This document shows, piece by piece, positions 45,181 through 56,920 of a stretch of DNA of 64,000 nt; positions within the stretch are counted from its first letter, which is position 1; every line of letters starts with the position of its first letter. The notes beneath the pieces were generated by a model. It searched no databases, was not told where the DNA came from, and saw nothing but the letters and a program-made list of their open reading frames with translations. The stretch is taken from NCBI GenBank assembly GCA_001986395.2, contig MQVO02000004.1:1302001-1366000 (forward strand), written 5' to 3'. The stretch comes from Irpex lacteus (taxonomy: Eukaryota; Basidiomycota; Agaricomycetes; Polyporales; Irpicaceae). The translations under genes and the position numbers were made by a program.

Positions 45181-48100
45181 TTACTTGACAAACACTCCAA
45201 TCTGTCCGTGTCCAGCACTACCGTTCTGACCAGGAATGTAAGTTCTTGCAGTGACATCGAAACGACCGCATGCTACGAAAGTAAGGGGTATCTCAATCTC
45301 ATACGAGTCACCCGCATCTATGTGACCGATGGATATCCCTGATAGCACACCCTCGTATAGAACATGCTCGGAAGGGGTGATGGAGACGTCCAAGACGAGC
45401 GTAAATCGCTTGGCTAAGCAAGCGAGGATAAGTAGACCGTAAGATCTTATGAGATGCTTTCACTCACGAGACTGGTTGATTATCCTGGCGTGGAGATATA
45501 CGAACTCGTTTGAAGGTGGGAAGAATGAACCAGCGGTGTTGCTGACGATGGCCAACTTCGAGTCGCTGTCATACGTGTGCAACGATAGCTGTATGCGGAT
45601 ATTTTCGACTTGCAGCACGTCAAGCATAGGTAGGGTTAGTCGTTGTTGACGAAGCGACAAGTCTCCGTGCCGCGATCCGCCAGTCTATGTACGTGAAGGT
45701 CAGAGAAGATGGTATGCTAAGTAGGAGAGTTGCACATACTTCTTTCCATCTTCCCCGGACACGTTTCAGGAGTTCTTCTCGATACCAGAATAATTCCCTC
45801 TGGACGGCCTCTTCCTTGGACGACAGGTTAGACTTCGCAACGACAAATTGTCGATCGGATAGAGTTGGGATAGGCTGTGAGATCTGTTCTTCCAGGAGAC
45901 GGAATCTCTGCAGCGGTAAGAGAATCCTGGGGGAAAGGCGGGTACTCCATATCAGACCGTTGCTGTACCGGGAAAGCAAAAACGTACCGGGTTGTAGATC
46001 CAGGCGGAACGAGTGAAGTGGTGCTAGTAACCGAAGCCTCAGAAGCATCTACGAAATCGTCAGTTGAACGACCTCAGAGCACTAATATGTAGCTTACCAT
46101 GACGGTCCGCCTCGAACGTCACTTCGAACGGGATACCATACGTATTCCTAACCTCAACAGAGAAGATACACCAATCGTCCGGGCTCTGTACCTGCAACGA
46201 CGACCCTACAACTCCGTTCTTGCCATTATGATTGCCATCCTCGGGAGAGTAGTTGAGCATGTCGGGTGTATACGGCAGTATCTCCAATCCATGGCACTCC
46301 AGCATATGATAGACCGTCACCAGAACAGGGTACGACAACTGGCGAGTGTGGAAGACTTCTGGCGGCGTTTCTAGCTTCTCGTGTGGCCTGTTGCAGTATG
46401 CATACGATATATGTATGGTCCCGCTCGTGCTGTGGACAACAGACAACGTAAGAGGGCGTTCTCACTCTCATGATACACCTTGGTAGCACGCACCAGTCGA
46501 CTTTGCCAAAACAGCCCACCGTAAGAACGACCTTCTCCCCCGGGCCCACGCTCTGTCTGCTTCCCTTCTTGTCCCACGTAAACAAAGGTCGATGAATGAG
46601 CTCGTACTCCGTCTCATAAGTCTCAAATACAGATAACTCTCCCTCTGTAAGAGCTTGTTGAGCAGGGGCGACGGAGGAGTCGTCGAACGTCAGATGGAGG
46701 AAGTCAACAGGCAGGTCCGACACGTTCTCCAGTGTTATACGGATAGACGACCTGACCCATCGGTGTTAGCACAAGTTGTTCATGAAGAGTAAATTGAAGG
46801 CTTACTTCTCGCCATTATACAACATAACAGCCCCATGCGTCAAACTCGTCCTCCTAATCCTCAAAAGCGGCTGCTCCGGCACGACCTTACACACCAAAAA
46901 CCTCACCTCCTTCTGCCCCGCACTCGCACTTACACTCGCCCTCTTATCCTTTCTCTCCCACGGCCTCGCCTCCAATCCAAAATACTTCGACCGTCCGCTC
47001 TCGCACACCATGGCGCTGCGTCTCCGTTCTTGACGGGTGTCTTCGTCTGGCGTGGCGAGGGGGAGGAGGAACTCTCTGGGGGCGCCGCCGGGGGCTTGGA
47101 CTGTGCAGCCGCGGATTGTGAGTTGGCCGGCGGAGAGCGGGTGGGCTGTGATTGTGACGGGGTGGTAGGAGTTTGCGGGGACGATGAGGGCGAGGGGTTT
47201 GGTTTCGACTGCTACGCCTGTTGTACTGGTAAATGTTTAATCTTGCAAGTCAGCGATTGAGATCTCTGAAATATAAGAGAAAGGAGAACGTACCTTAGCG
47301 ATAGACTCGACAATTCTAGATCGAAGACAAACGGGTTTCGCAGCGTGATCACGACTTCGAAGGTTTCATTCTGTACGAGTAACATCGCGCCCTACATCCA
47401 CAAAAAATCAATCAGCCTTCCCGGAATAAATCGAAAAGCTCGATGGAACGACTTACCTGTCCAGCCGTCAACCGTCTCGGGTTATACAAGAACGGATCAG
47501 TCATGCCAACAAGTATCGGCGGAACAGCATCCTCCTCTCTCTCAAGCAGGGATATCGGTTTCTCCAACGGCAGACGTACGAACGGAAGTCTACACACCAC
47601 CCCATCAACATCAAACTCCAGACACTTCACTCTCCAAAATAGCATGATAGGACTCACGGAAGAATCTCAACACTAACAACAGGCCGTCCCGACCAATACT
47701 CAATCACCCTCGCGTCGCCGCGTCGTTTGGCAGTAGAGAGCGCCTTGGACGCGGTGCTGTATAGGTGGTGTTGGTCGCCTTGGCTCATTACGAGGTGGAG
47801 GGTTTTTAGGGCTGATAGGGAGAATTGGGCGACTGATGGGTAGTCTGTATGTGGTGTCATGGGTTGTTAGTGGTTAGTGCGCGAGGATTTTGGGAAGGTG
47901 GGGAGGAGAGGACATACCTGGTAAGGCTTCTGCTACAGCGATCGCCTCACGTACAATCCCAATCTGCAATTCCGGCCACCCATACGGCTCTTGCTCTTGC
48001 TCTCCTTCTCCCTCTTGCCCTACTTCCGACTCCACCTCCGCATCTTGCGAGGACGACGAAGACCGAGACGACGAACGAAACTTGACAGCCTCCAAATCAA

Positions 48101-50331
48101 CCCCATGCACCCGACAAACATACCTCACAAGCCTCAAAACACTCTCATTCCCCTCCTTACTATCATTCGCCCTAACGCCCACACTTCCCCCTCCCTGCCC
48201 TCCTCCTCCCCTCCTCCTCCCCCTCCAACATCAACACCCTGTATCCCCAACCCCGCTCCCACAATTCCAACCCCAACTCTCCCTCCACCACCAACCAAAT
48301 ACTCCTCGCGTCCACAAACCACCAAATCCATCACGCACCCCAAAACTTCACGTAGGACGTACGCCTCCTTCCTCCGGTACCCAAGAATGCCGTAGAGGGA
48401 GGCTGTGCGAGAGAGGATGGATATGCGCTCGTGGGCGCCGAGGTGCAGGAGCCAGGGGCCGTGCAGCTGGGAGAGGATGTCTGCGATGGAGGAGCGGGGG
48501 ATGCCGGAGGAGGTTGTGAGGCGTTCGTATGTGCTGTATGATATTCTGTTGTTCTTAGTCGTTTTCTTGTCTTTGCCTTCAAGTTTCTCGTTATCTTTCT
48601 CGGAGGAAGACGATGGTGAAGAGGAGGTTAGAGTAGGAGGAGCACTCGCCATCCCAGTATTCAAAAGCGTATTAAACGCAAGCAACCCCCACCCCTTCGC
48701 CGACCACACCGCATACAACAGCATCGTATGCCTCAGGACCACGCGTGTGTAGAACCACGAGACGAAGGAGTATGCGCTCTCCGAGTCTGTAGGTGTGGGT
48801 GGGGTGGAGCGGTGGTAGAGGTCGGTTGCGAGTGTGAGTTTGGCGGCGATGTCGGACCAGGGGGGTGAGGTGGTGTCTGTTGGGTCCTACGGTAAGGAAA
48901 GAGTGAGACGTTAGTGGAGGTAGGAGAGGGAGGGGGATGGACTGACGCTCTTCTCTGCGGACCACGCATCGAGGATGGGTATTACAGCTAACCCCTCGAG
49001 CGCAGACGCATGCCACACGTTGTCCTGGGACGCCTTCAGCATCGCGACCGCCTCTGTAAACCTTCCACAAATCGTTCCGCGTCAGAATCAAAACCGAGCT
49101 CTACAGCTTATTTTATTGTGAACACGAAAACTCACCAAACAGAAGCATCCATAGTCCTCCCCGCCAACAAAAAGAAATCGCCCAGGACCTTAAACAGCCG
49201 TCCATGGGAGCTAACAGCTCCAATCGCCGTCACCTTCTTCTTCCCTCCCACCCCCATCCCTCCCAATCCACCATTAGCACTCGACTGCACGGGTAGACTG
49301 GCCTGTCTATACGGAGAAGTAGGCGGTCCTGGTCCGATGGAGGAGTTTCTTTTCATGGTTAGGGGTGTGGGGGTTTTGGAGCGGAGGAGGGAGGAGGTGA
49401 GTTCGGGTTGGCTGGAGGGGTGGGGGAGGGGTGGGAGGGAGGATCGCATTGGTATGTCGTTCTTTTCGAGAAGGGGCAGAGGCATGGAGGATGCGGGCGG
49501 GAGGAGGGGGAAGAGGGCTGCGTTTAGGTATTCGTTGCCTAGGGGGGATTCTAGTGCTTGTACCTACAACAAAACCAGTTTAGCTCGTATTCTCTCCCAA
49601 GTTCGTGATGTAAGGGAATACTGAGAACTGAAAACTCACGACGTTAGCGAACTCCGCCAAAATCCCAGAACACAAATCCGCAAGCAACGTCCCAACATAT
49701 ATCTTCTTGTTCCCCATCATACCCGGGATAACCACCACACCCGGTGTGTGCGCACCTCCCCCTACATCTCCCACATCTTCCTCTCCTTCTTCGAAGACGA
49801 AGCAGTTCTGAGCGAGGGGGTAGGCGGATCCTTCTGGGAATGTCCTGTTCAAGGTTTCGGCGAATTGGGACTGTATGGTAGAGAGGGTTTGTGCATGATT
49901 GGTGGAAGAGGAGGGGGAAGAGGAAGAAGAGGAGGAGTGAGAGGAAGGGGAGGAAGAGGAAGGGGAAGGGGAAGGGGAGCAGGAGGCGATGCCGATGACG
50001 CCGAGGGGGAAGTCTGAAGGTCTGAAGAGCGATAGTTGGGTGTGAGAGGGCGGGAGGGGGTGCGTTGGGAAGCTGAGGTGGACGTGGCCTGAGGCGAGGG
50101 GGCCCGGCATGAACCTTGCTAGTTTGCGCAGTGTAAGAGGTCGCGTACTGGTACATCTATTATGGACGTACCTCGTTCTTCGCGTGCATCAGCAGGGATG
50201 TCACCTAGACGTATGTTTTCGAATGTGCGGATCTCGGAGGCCCAGTGGGCGAATGTTGTGCGTTTGATGGGGCCTACGGGGAGGAGGAGGATGCGGATGC
50301 GGGCGAGGGAGCCAAAGTCGAGTGGATCCAT
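45181..50331 (-). CDS. TRS120: TRAPPII tethering complex subunit Trs120 (TRAPPC9)
   Basis: Subunit of the TRAPPII complex, which activates Rab11/Ypt31-type GTPases at the trans-Golgi. The start is ATG 50331 (MDPLDFGSLARIRILLLPVG); an upstream GTG frame extension is not used. Exon 1 ends at 50172 and exon 2 starts at 50118 (ARFMPGPLASGHVHLSFPTH). The order LLPVGPIKRTTFAHWASEI, then the HLSFP strand and FPLGVIGIASC, is the family N-terminus. The long middle part is helical (TPR-like) with low-complexity insertions (Ser, Asp/Glu, Gly). The C-terminal third is made of beta-sandwich repeats typical of the family (for example LENVSDLPVDFLHLTFDD, VRNTYGIPFEVTFEADRHG), ending GRFDVTARTYIPG and stop TAA 45181-45183. 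Total is roughly 1,400 aa over about 15 exons. The exons show strong alternating G-rich and C-rich blocks (see findings). Confidence 0.88.
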
Positions 50332-50710
50332 CGCATCGAGGACCACTTAATCTAGTATCTATCTTTCGCGTCTTACGATTGGAGTCCTGTATGCAACGTG
50401 GTACCGGTGTAGTTTTGCCACTGAAGTTGAGAAATTAGCTAGGTGTAATGGTACAGAGATTGTCGTGAAGGGACATGTATGTGTGTGTTCAGAATGAGTG
50501 TAGATTGGGCGCTTGCGCGTCGCAGGTCAGATTACCCCACTGGCGACCTGCGAAAGCCGTATGTGCGAATTCAGCTTTGGAAGACATTGTGTATGGTTTT
50601 ATACATTTATATAGCTACTGGATACGAGTACAACGAGAATGCTAAGATAAGACGGGCGGAAGATGCAAAGTGGCGTGGGGTTGCGTATTTTAGCGTGTAG
50701 AAGCAGCAAG
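50332..50710. other. Gap between TRS120 start and ELF1 stop
   Basis: About 380 bp holding the TRS120 promoter and the ELF1 3' end, both genes on the minus strand. No ORF with family features. Confidence 0.5.
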
Positions 50711-51159
50711 CTACTCGTCGTCGCTGCCAAAGCTAACGGCGGGAGCACCCCTGCTTGAGGACGCTGCTGCGGGTCGATGTCCAGCTGCCTGTCTCTCCGC
50801 TGCGTCTGCTGCGTCTATCCACTCGGAGTATATGTCGATGGCCTCCGTCAAGTCTATGAGCGATGTTAGTTAGCTGAAATGACCACAGGAGATATAAGGA
50901 TGATACACACGGTTTACTTTGCTCTGGAACCGTTGGTCACATACTTTGCAGAAGAGCTGAGCGATGCCCTCCTTGCGGTCCATTCTTACAGTCACAGATT
51001 TGTCATGGTGGCAGAACAGACAGGTGAACGTCGTCTCTAATACAGTCACAGTCACACGTTAGTAAATTCATTAAATAGAAAGACAGAGCGTGACACACCG
51101 AGAGGGTCTCTTTTGCGAGGGCCCTGTGGTTTCTTCGACGACTTCTTGCGTTTGCCCAT
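50711..51159 (-). CDS. ELF1: Transcription elongation factor Elf1
   Basis: Small zinc protein that travels with RNA polymerase II and helps passage through nucleosomes. Three exons: the first encodes the basic N-terminus MGKRKKSSKKPQGPRKRDPL, conserved as the nucleic-acid-contacting tail of Elf1. The second carries the C4 zinc fold, ETTFTCLFCHHDKSVTVRM then IAQLFCKVCDQRF. The third reads LTEAIDIYSEWIDAADAAER followed by a Ser/Ala-rich tail and GSDDE, an acidic end seen in the family. The start is ATG 51159 and the stop is 50711-50713; about 110 aa, the usual length. Exon joins (PL/ETTF and N/HLTEAID) restore the conserved reading and use GTGTGT donors. Head-to-head with kinesin-5. Confidence 0.92.
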
Positions 51160-51330
51160 CACCGTCAAGGTGAACACCCTCAATGGTCGTGTGGCCACCA
51201 AGAGGGGAAGGAAGTTTCCCACGGAACGATCACGTGCCACACGCGTCTCAGTTGCAAACCACGTTCGACTTTTGGTCTCAGTTGCTCACCGAGCGCGGCA
51301 TCGCGCACAACACCCTGCTCACCGTCCGCC
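51160..51330. promoter_or_regulatory. Divergent ELF1 / kinesin-5 promoter with CACGTG and ACGCGT
   Basis: Only 171 bp separate the two start codons. A CACGTG box (bHLH-type site) lies at 51231-51236 and ACGCGT (MluI cell-cycle box, MBF-type site) at 51241-51246. The second would suit a mitotic kinesin. Both are short motifs, and ACGCGT occurs elsewhere in the window by chance, so function is inferred. Confidence 0.5.
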
Positions 51331-54300
51331 ATGGCCTCAAGAAGGACCACAGCGCTGCCTAGAGGAGGGACTCGGCTCACTAGACCAGCTCCTTCGGCGT
51401 CATCCACAACGAGCACCCGGTCGCATTCGGCGGTGACCCAGTCTACCTCTTCGCAGGCAACAACACTGGTAGACGAAGCACCCCCACCGACTCGAACTGC
51501 TAAATCTCAGGGAACAAAGGAGGACAATGGCTCGAATATTAGAGTGGTCATTCGGTGTAGACGTCGCTCGGAACGCGAAGTACAGGAGAACTCGCCTATC
51601 ATCGTCACCACCGCAGGCCGCAAGAGCCAGGATATCACTATCGAAACTGCTGTCCCAGTTAGCAGTCTGGGACTCGTAACCCTCCCGCCTACAAGAACAT
51701 ACCCATTCGACTTGGTCTTTGGGCCTGAAGCTGACCAAGGAGATATCTACCAAGATGTGGTCGCCCCGATGCTGGAAGAAGTCACTCAAGGATACAACTG
51801 CACCTTATTCGCATACGGCCAAACAGGCACCGGCAAAACGTGAGTACCTCCCTGCTTTTCTATTCGTGTCTACAATATTCTACGGTATAGGTACACAATG
51901 CAGGGAGACCTCACACGCACAGTCATGGGCAACCCCTCCGCCCAAGCCGGCATGATCCCGCGCGCCCTCTTCCGCCTCTTCCACCAGCTCGAATCCTCCG
52001 GCGCAGACTACACCGTCAAAGTGTCTTACATCGAGCTATACAACGAAGAGTTGCGGGATTTGCTCGCGTCGGATTTGTCTGCGCCTGTTGATTCGAGGCA
52101 GCCGATGGGTATGGGCTCGGGCTCGAAGGATACGTCGACGAACCAGGGGGCGTTGAAGATATTTGACGACTCGAGTAAGAAGGGCGTGTTTATACAGGGG
52201 TTGGAGGAGTGTGCTGTCAAGGATGCGGATCACGCTCTCGCATTACTCACGAAGGGAAGCGAACGTCGGCAGATCGCTGCTACGAAGTTCAACGACCACT
52301 CCAGTCGTTCGCATTCCGTGTTTTCTATCACTGTGCATGTGAAGGAGACGTCGTCGATTGGGGATGATTTGCTCAAGGTTGGGAAGCTGAACCTTGTGGA
52401 TTTGGCGGGGTCCGAGAATATTGGGCGAAGTGGGGCGGAGAATAAGAGAGCCAGGGAGGCGGGGATGATTAACCAGAGTTTGCTTACGCTTGGACGGGTG
52501 ATCAACGCTCTGGTGGATCGTTCTGCGCATGTTCCCTATCGGTGTGTATCAATTCAACTGGTTAAGCTACCAGTACTCATCGTTTTGTTACAGTGAGTCC
52601 AAGCTCACAAGACTCCTGCAAGACTCCCTAGGAGGTCGCACAAAAACCTGCATAATCGCCACCATCTCCCCCGCCCGCTCCAACATGGAAGAAACCCTCT
52701 CAACCCTCGACTACGCCATCCGCGCCAAATCCATCCGGAACAAACCCGAGCTCAACCAACGCATGACGCGAAACGCCCTTCTCAAAGAATACGTCTGCGA
52801 GATCGAACGTCTCAAAGCCGATCTCTTAGCCGCACGGGAGAAGAACGGGATTTTCTTCTCCGAGGAGACGTGGCAACAGATGACGGCGGAGCAGGAGTTG
52901 AAGGATACGGAGATGCAGGAGGCGAAGAAGATGGTGAGTGTGATTGAGGGGCAGTTGAGGAATGTGAGGGAGGAGTTTGAGCAGAGTATTGCGCTGTTGA
53001 CGAGGAGGGATGGGGAGCTTAGGGAGACGAGGGAGAGGCTTGTGAGGACGGAGGGGGAGCTGGTTGTGAAGAGTGGGGAGCTGGAGAGTACGAGGGGCTT
53101 GTTGGAGGAGGAGGTTGTGGTGAGGGAGGCGTTTGAGGAGAGTGAGAAGGTTTTGGATGGGGTTGCGTGTGGGTTGAGGAGTGTGGCGCAGCAGAGTGTG
53201 AGCGATTTGGGGCGGCTTTTTGGCAAACTCGGTGAGGCTCTCGAATTTTTTACTCGTAATGCTATTGCTGACGGAGTGATTAGAGAGAAGAACGGACGTG
53301 CTAACGTCAAACGTCCAAGCCGTAACAACCCACACCCGCAAAATAACCACCTCCTCCCGGGACCTCTCCACCCAGCTCTCAGACTTCCTCAAATCCTCCT
53401 CCCACCACATCTCAACAATCCGCACCTCCGCCGAAGCCTACCGCACCAAGGAGCTCGAAACGCTCGCTGGGGTGTCGGCGAAGATCAACCAGCAAGTAGA
53501 AAAAGTGCAGGAGATCTTGAAGGTGATACGCGGGAAGGAGGAGGTGGCGGATGAGGCTGTGCGGGGGCTGGAGGGGGCTTTGGGTGCGAGTTTGGAGGGG
53601 ATTAGGGGGGCGTTTGAGGGGTGGGCGGGGGAGGTTAGGAGGCAGTGTGAGGGTACTTGTAAGGAGGCGGAGGTGGCTGCTGCTGCTAGCTACTCAACGG
53701 TGGGTTTCGATCAATCCACTGGGTACCGGGAATACCTTGCTGACGATTGATTTTCGGGGATGTAGGTGGAGAAAGCGTTCAAATCCCTAGGCACCATCGC
53801 CGAGACCGTCCTACTCGAAGCCCAATCCTACATCGCCACGGAGCGCAAATCCCTGCAAGACGCAAAAGCCCTCGCAGACAGCACAACCCGCACCGAGATC
53901 TCGCGTCTCCAATCTCAAAACGCCCTGCTCGCCCGGGCATTGGAAACAGAAAAAGCAAAGTCGGAGCGCGCGAAGGATGAGTTGGTGAAGAGGATTATCG
54001 GGCTGTTTGAGGCGTTTACGGCGGAGAGGGGGGAGAGTCTTCGGAAGATGGTGAGTGAGATTGGGGAGAGTAATAGGGAGGCGGAGGGAGGGATGGAGAG
54101 GCTTGGGAAGGAGCAGGGGGTGAGGCTTGAGGGGCTTGTGGCTAGGGGACGGGAGTGGGAGGAGGAGTTGGCGAAGAGGGCGGATGAGAGTAAGAGGGTT
54201 AAGGATGCTGGTGTTAAGGTGTGTTTGTTTGGGTTTGTGGTGTTGTGTGTTGTGTGCTGATGAGGCCTGCGGTAGACGGTTACGGCTGCTAGTGCGTCGA

Positions 54301-55295
54301 CGAAGGAGGGCTTCACGAGTATACATGCCAACCTACAGGAGAACATCAATGGGTTCTCGGGGACGCTGAAGCGGACTTTGCAGCAGGCGAACGCGGCTTG
54401 TGCTGAAGGTGAGTTTTTCGTCTCTATGATTATATCCGTATGTATACTTACGGCCAAATGTGATGAAGCATACGACGATCTAGGAAGAGCGAAGCGCGCA
54501 CGTATGGAAGCCGTAGACTCTATGGCCTTAGACACACAAGCCGGCTACCGCTTCATAGAACGCGGCGTCACCTCCACCACCCGAAACGCCGAGTCTCTCA
54601 CCACGAAGATCTCCACCGAGACCGACAGCCTATCCCAACTCACCGACGCATACAACACCTCCGCCTCCACACACCTCTCAGATATCTACCAAGCGAGCCA
54701 GTCGCTCGCTGACCAGGGCGCGAGAGAGGACATGCCGACGGGTACGACGCCGCGCAAACGGGCGTGGGAGTTTAATGATAGGTGGACGTTGACAAAGGAT
54801 CGGGAGGCGCTTTTGAAGGAGCGCAGGCATAGGGAGAGGGAGAGAGAGAGGAGCGTTTCTGTTGTTGCTGTTGCTGGTTCGTCATCTGTGCCGGCGTTCG
54901 AGGAGTCCGAAGTGGTGACTGGGGAGTCGGAGGGCTCGGAGGCTGAGGCGGAGGCGGAGGGGCTTACTGATAGGGAAGAAGACCATGAAGTGTTGAGTCA
55001 GCTTAGCGAAGTTGAAGAAGACACCCAAGACCCGGATGAGACTATCCGGTTGAGTCCACAGCAGCAGGCCGCCGCTTTGAAGTCTCTCGCATCCTCGACG
55101 TCCTCGTCCTCGTCGTCCTCGCGGCCTCAGGCTGTGCAGGAACGAGAACGCGAACGAGAACGAGAAAGCCGGCCGCCGCCTCCACCTGCTGGGCTCAGGA
55201 GACCGACGAAGAGGAAGTCGCTTTTGCCGGTTAAGGGGACGCTTACGGAGCGGTCGAATCTTCTGTCTGGGAGGCCTAGCAAACGGGTACGATGA
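51331..55295 (+). CDS. Kinesin-5 (BimC/Cut7/Eg5) mitotic motor
   Basis: Homotetrameric plus-end motor that slides spindle microtubules apart. Seven exons keep frame: 51331-51839, 51891-52541, 52594-53231, 53284-53699, 53766-54218, 54276-54408 and 54469-55295; 1,208 aa. A Ser/Thr-rich N-terminus of about 70 residues leads to the motor: [13 protein letters not shown]-loop [10 protein letters not shown], switch [14 protein letters not shown], switch [19 protein letters not shown], and the neck region [12 protein letters not shown] long coiled-coil stalk fills exons 3 to 6. The tail has the BimC box, [13 protein letters not shown], with a TP site for Cdk1, then acidic and Ser/Arg-rich sequence ending RPSKRVR. 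The BimC box decides kinesin-5. Blocks of C-rich then G-rich coding strand recur within single exons (see findings). Confidence 0.94.
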
Positions 55296-55648
55296 TAGTA
55301 CTGGTAGTATGGCATGGTATACGCCGATAGCTTCTGATTCTTTTTGCTTGACTGTGACCCGGAGTGGTTTCTTGCATGCATTCGTTGATCGTAGTGTACA
55401 TCTATAATTGTTTATTCTTTGATTATGTCTATACCCTGGAATTTAGCTCTGTACCATGCTGGAGGTGTTGTCAGTGCTTGAAAGAGTCTGGCTTTGAAAG
55501 TTACGAACTTCATTCACTGGCGCCCAGTAGATTGCCAGCGCTTGTAGAGAGGCGCAGTTGGGATTGGCGGGCGGCGCAGCGTATGCTTAGGACTATCTTC
55601 ACTCACCACTACCATACCCACCGTTAACGGCCCACGTCTCCTCGCAAG
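55296..55648. other. Intergenic stretch between kinesin-5 and VPS55
   Basis: About 350 bp with the kinesin-5 3' end and the VPS55 promoter on the same strand. No other feature seen. Confidence 0.5.
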
Positions 55649-56198
55649 ATGGCACACGCAGGCATCAAGAGTCAGTACATCCAAAATGTATGGTACCTGC
55701 CTAACTCTGTCTCTGTAGCGGTCATTTTGCTCTCGTTCGTCCTCGCGGTTGGGTTCCTAATGATCATCCTGTCCTGTGCGTTATTCGGCAACTGGCTACC
55801 TATCCTCGTTGGTGCGTTGTATTCAGACTGGTAGTAGTACGTGAATACTTACGTGCAATGTAGCTCTGATTTTCGTGCTTGCGCCGCTGCCTAATTGGTT
55901 GTTCTCGCATTGTGGAGGCGATGACTTCACTACGGACTATGAAGGCTCGGGGCCTATCGACTTGGGTCGGTTCATTACTTCTACGGTCGTCGTCACAGGG
56001 TTTGCACTCCCGCTAGTGCTCGCACATTCGGAGATAATACGACCAGGAGCATGTGCAATGTCGATTATTGGCGGATCGTACGTCATAGTCTTGTCCTTCT
56101 CATGCTTTGTAGACTAACGTATGCATCGCAGGCTTGTATATGGCACCATCTTGGCATACAGTGCTGCTTTCAAAGAGGAGGAATCTGATTATGACTAG
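55649..56198 (+). CDS. VPS55: Endosomal sorting membrane protein Vps55 (LEPROT family)
   Basis: Small four-helix membrane protein of late endosomes, partner of Vps68, needed for endosome-to-vacuole transport. Four exons: 55649-55670, 55719-55811, 55864-56077 and 56132-56198; 131 aa. Splicing the first 48-bp intron gives MAHAGIKTVILLSFVLAVGF, which matches the usual N-terminus of the family; reading through it would insert an odd YIQNVWYLPN segment. Helix 1 and 2 are LLSFVLAVGFLMIILSCALF and LPILVALIFVLAPLPNWLF. These are followed by a polar loop (DDFTTDYEGSGPIDLGRF) and two further helices (STVVVTGFALPLVLAH and MSIIGGSLVYGTILAY). The C-terminus is acidic (FKEEESDYD). Convergent with DPM2, 87 bp between stops. 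Confidence 0.93.
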
Positions 56199-56285
56199 CA
56201 AGTGTATCAATGTATGCGACCATGTAACCGTGGTTCACATCATGTTACGTTGTACATGATACGCGGCGACCTAACCACCCACTAT

Positions 56286-56644
56286 TTATCTAACCCCTTT
56301 TGTACTCGCGCTGTGTTCATGCACAATCTTGGATCCTACAAAGAGCCCGATTGCGGACATGCCGAGAACCAGGATGAAGACAGGTATGCGGACTGCCCAT
56401 TCGCGAGCAGGAAACCAAGCGTGGATAGGACTAGAGTAATCAACCAGTGGCTAAGTGGATAATGTGAGTTGTGTCTGTTGAGATACACAGCTGTAAGACG
56501 CACGAGAATGAGGGTCCAGATAGTGTAGTAGACAAATATGGTCGCCACTGTCAGAAGTGCCAACCCTCCCAATGATCTGTCAGACAGGGCCTTGCTAACA
56601 TCAACTTGAAGTATTATATCTATCATAAATGAGATACATACCAT
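56286..56644 (-). CDS. DPM2: Dolichol-phosphate mannose synthase subunit Dpm2
   Basis: ER membrane protein that stabilises and regulates the dolichol-phosphate mannose synthase, needed for GPI anchors, N-glycans and O-mannosylation. The best model has three coding exons: 56642-56644 (the ATG alone), 56504-56590 and 56286-56450; 84 aa, the same length as human DPM2. Exon 2 gives ALSDRSLGGLALLTVATIFV and YYTIWTLIL (helix 1). Exon 3 gives PLVDYSSPIHAWFPAREWAV, RIPVFILVLGMSAIGLFVG (helix 2) and a short hydrophilic tail. The first intron has GTATGT and ends CAAG; the second GTGCGT and TTAG. The unspliced reading misses the conserved middle. The start-only first exon is inferred because no other donor gives an ATG in frame. 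Confidence 0.85.
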
Positions 56645-56920
56645 GCTGCATTGTCAATTATCGTGGCCCTTAGAAATGAGAAAGTGGCCGGAATGGCCAA
56701 CTACAATATTGAATATGGCCGACTCGCGTCACGCACGCGTGCAAACGCTTGACGACAGCTAGCCGCCGTATGTAGAGAACTCGACTGGACTTGTCCTTTC
56801 ACGACACGCTCCCTTTATACCCTAGACGACTCACGACTCTCCTTGGAGCTGTACTTCACCTTCATTCTCAGCCTGGCTTGAGGCGTATCCTGCTCGCCTG
56901 CTCACGTCGACATCAAGACC
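56645..56920. promoter_or_regulatory. Divergent DPM2 / kinesin-1 promoter
   Basis: 276 bp between two start codons facing away from each other. It contains ACGCGT at 56735-56740 inside ACGCACGCGT. The site is short and may be chance. Confidence 0.5.

Noticed and set aside
47890..48519. 209-codon plus-strand ORF, Pro/Ser/Thr-rich
   Set aside because: Shadow of the G-rich and C-rich blocks of TRS120 on the minus strand; composition reflects the skew and no domain is present.
52711..53425. Two overlapping minus-strand ORFs of about 200 codons
   Set aside because: Antisense to the kinesin-5 stalk; the plus-strand frame continues a motor and coiled coil and splices cleanly.
55671..55718. VPS55 reading with YIQNVWYLPNSVS near the N-terminus
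   Set aside because: This segment is a 48-bp intron (GTCAGT to TGTAG); removing it gives the family-typical N-terminus.
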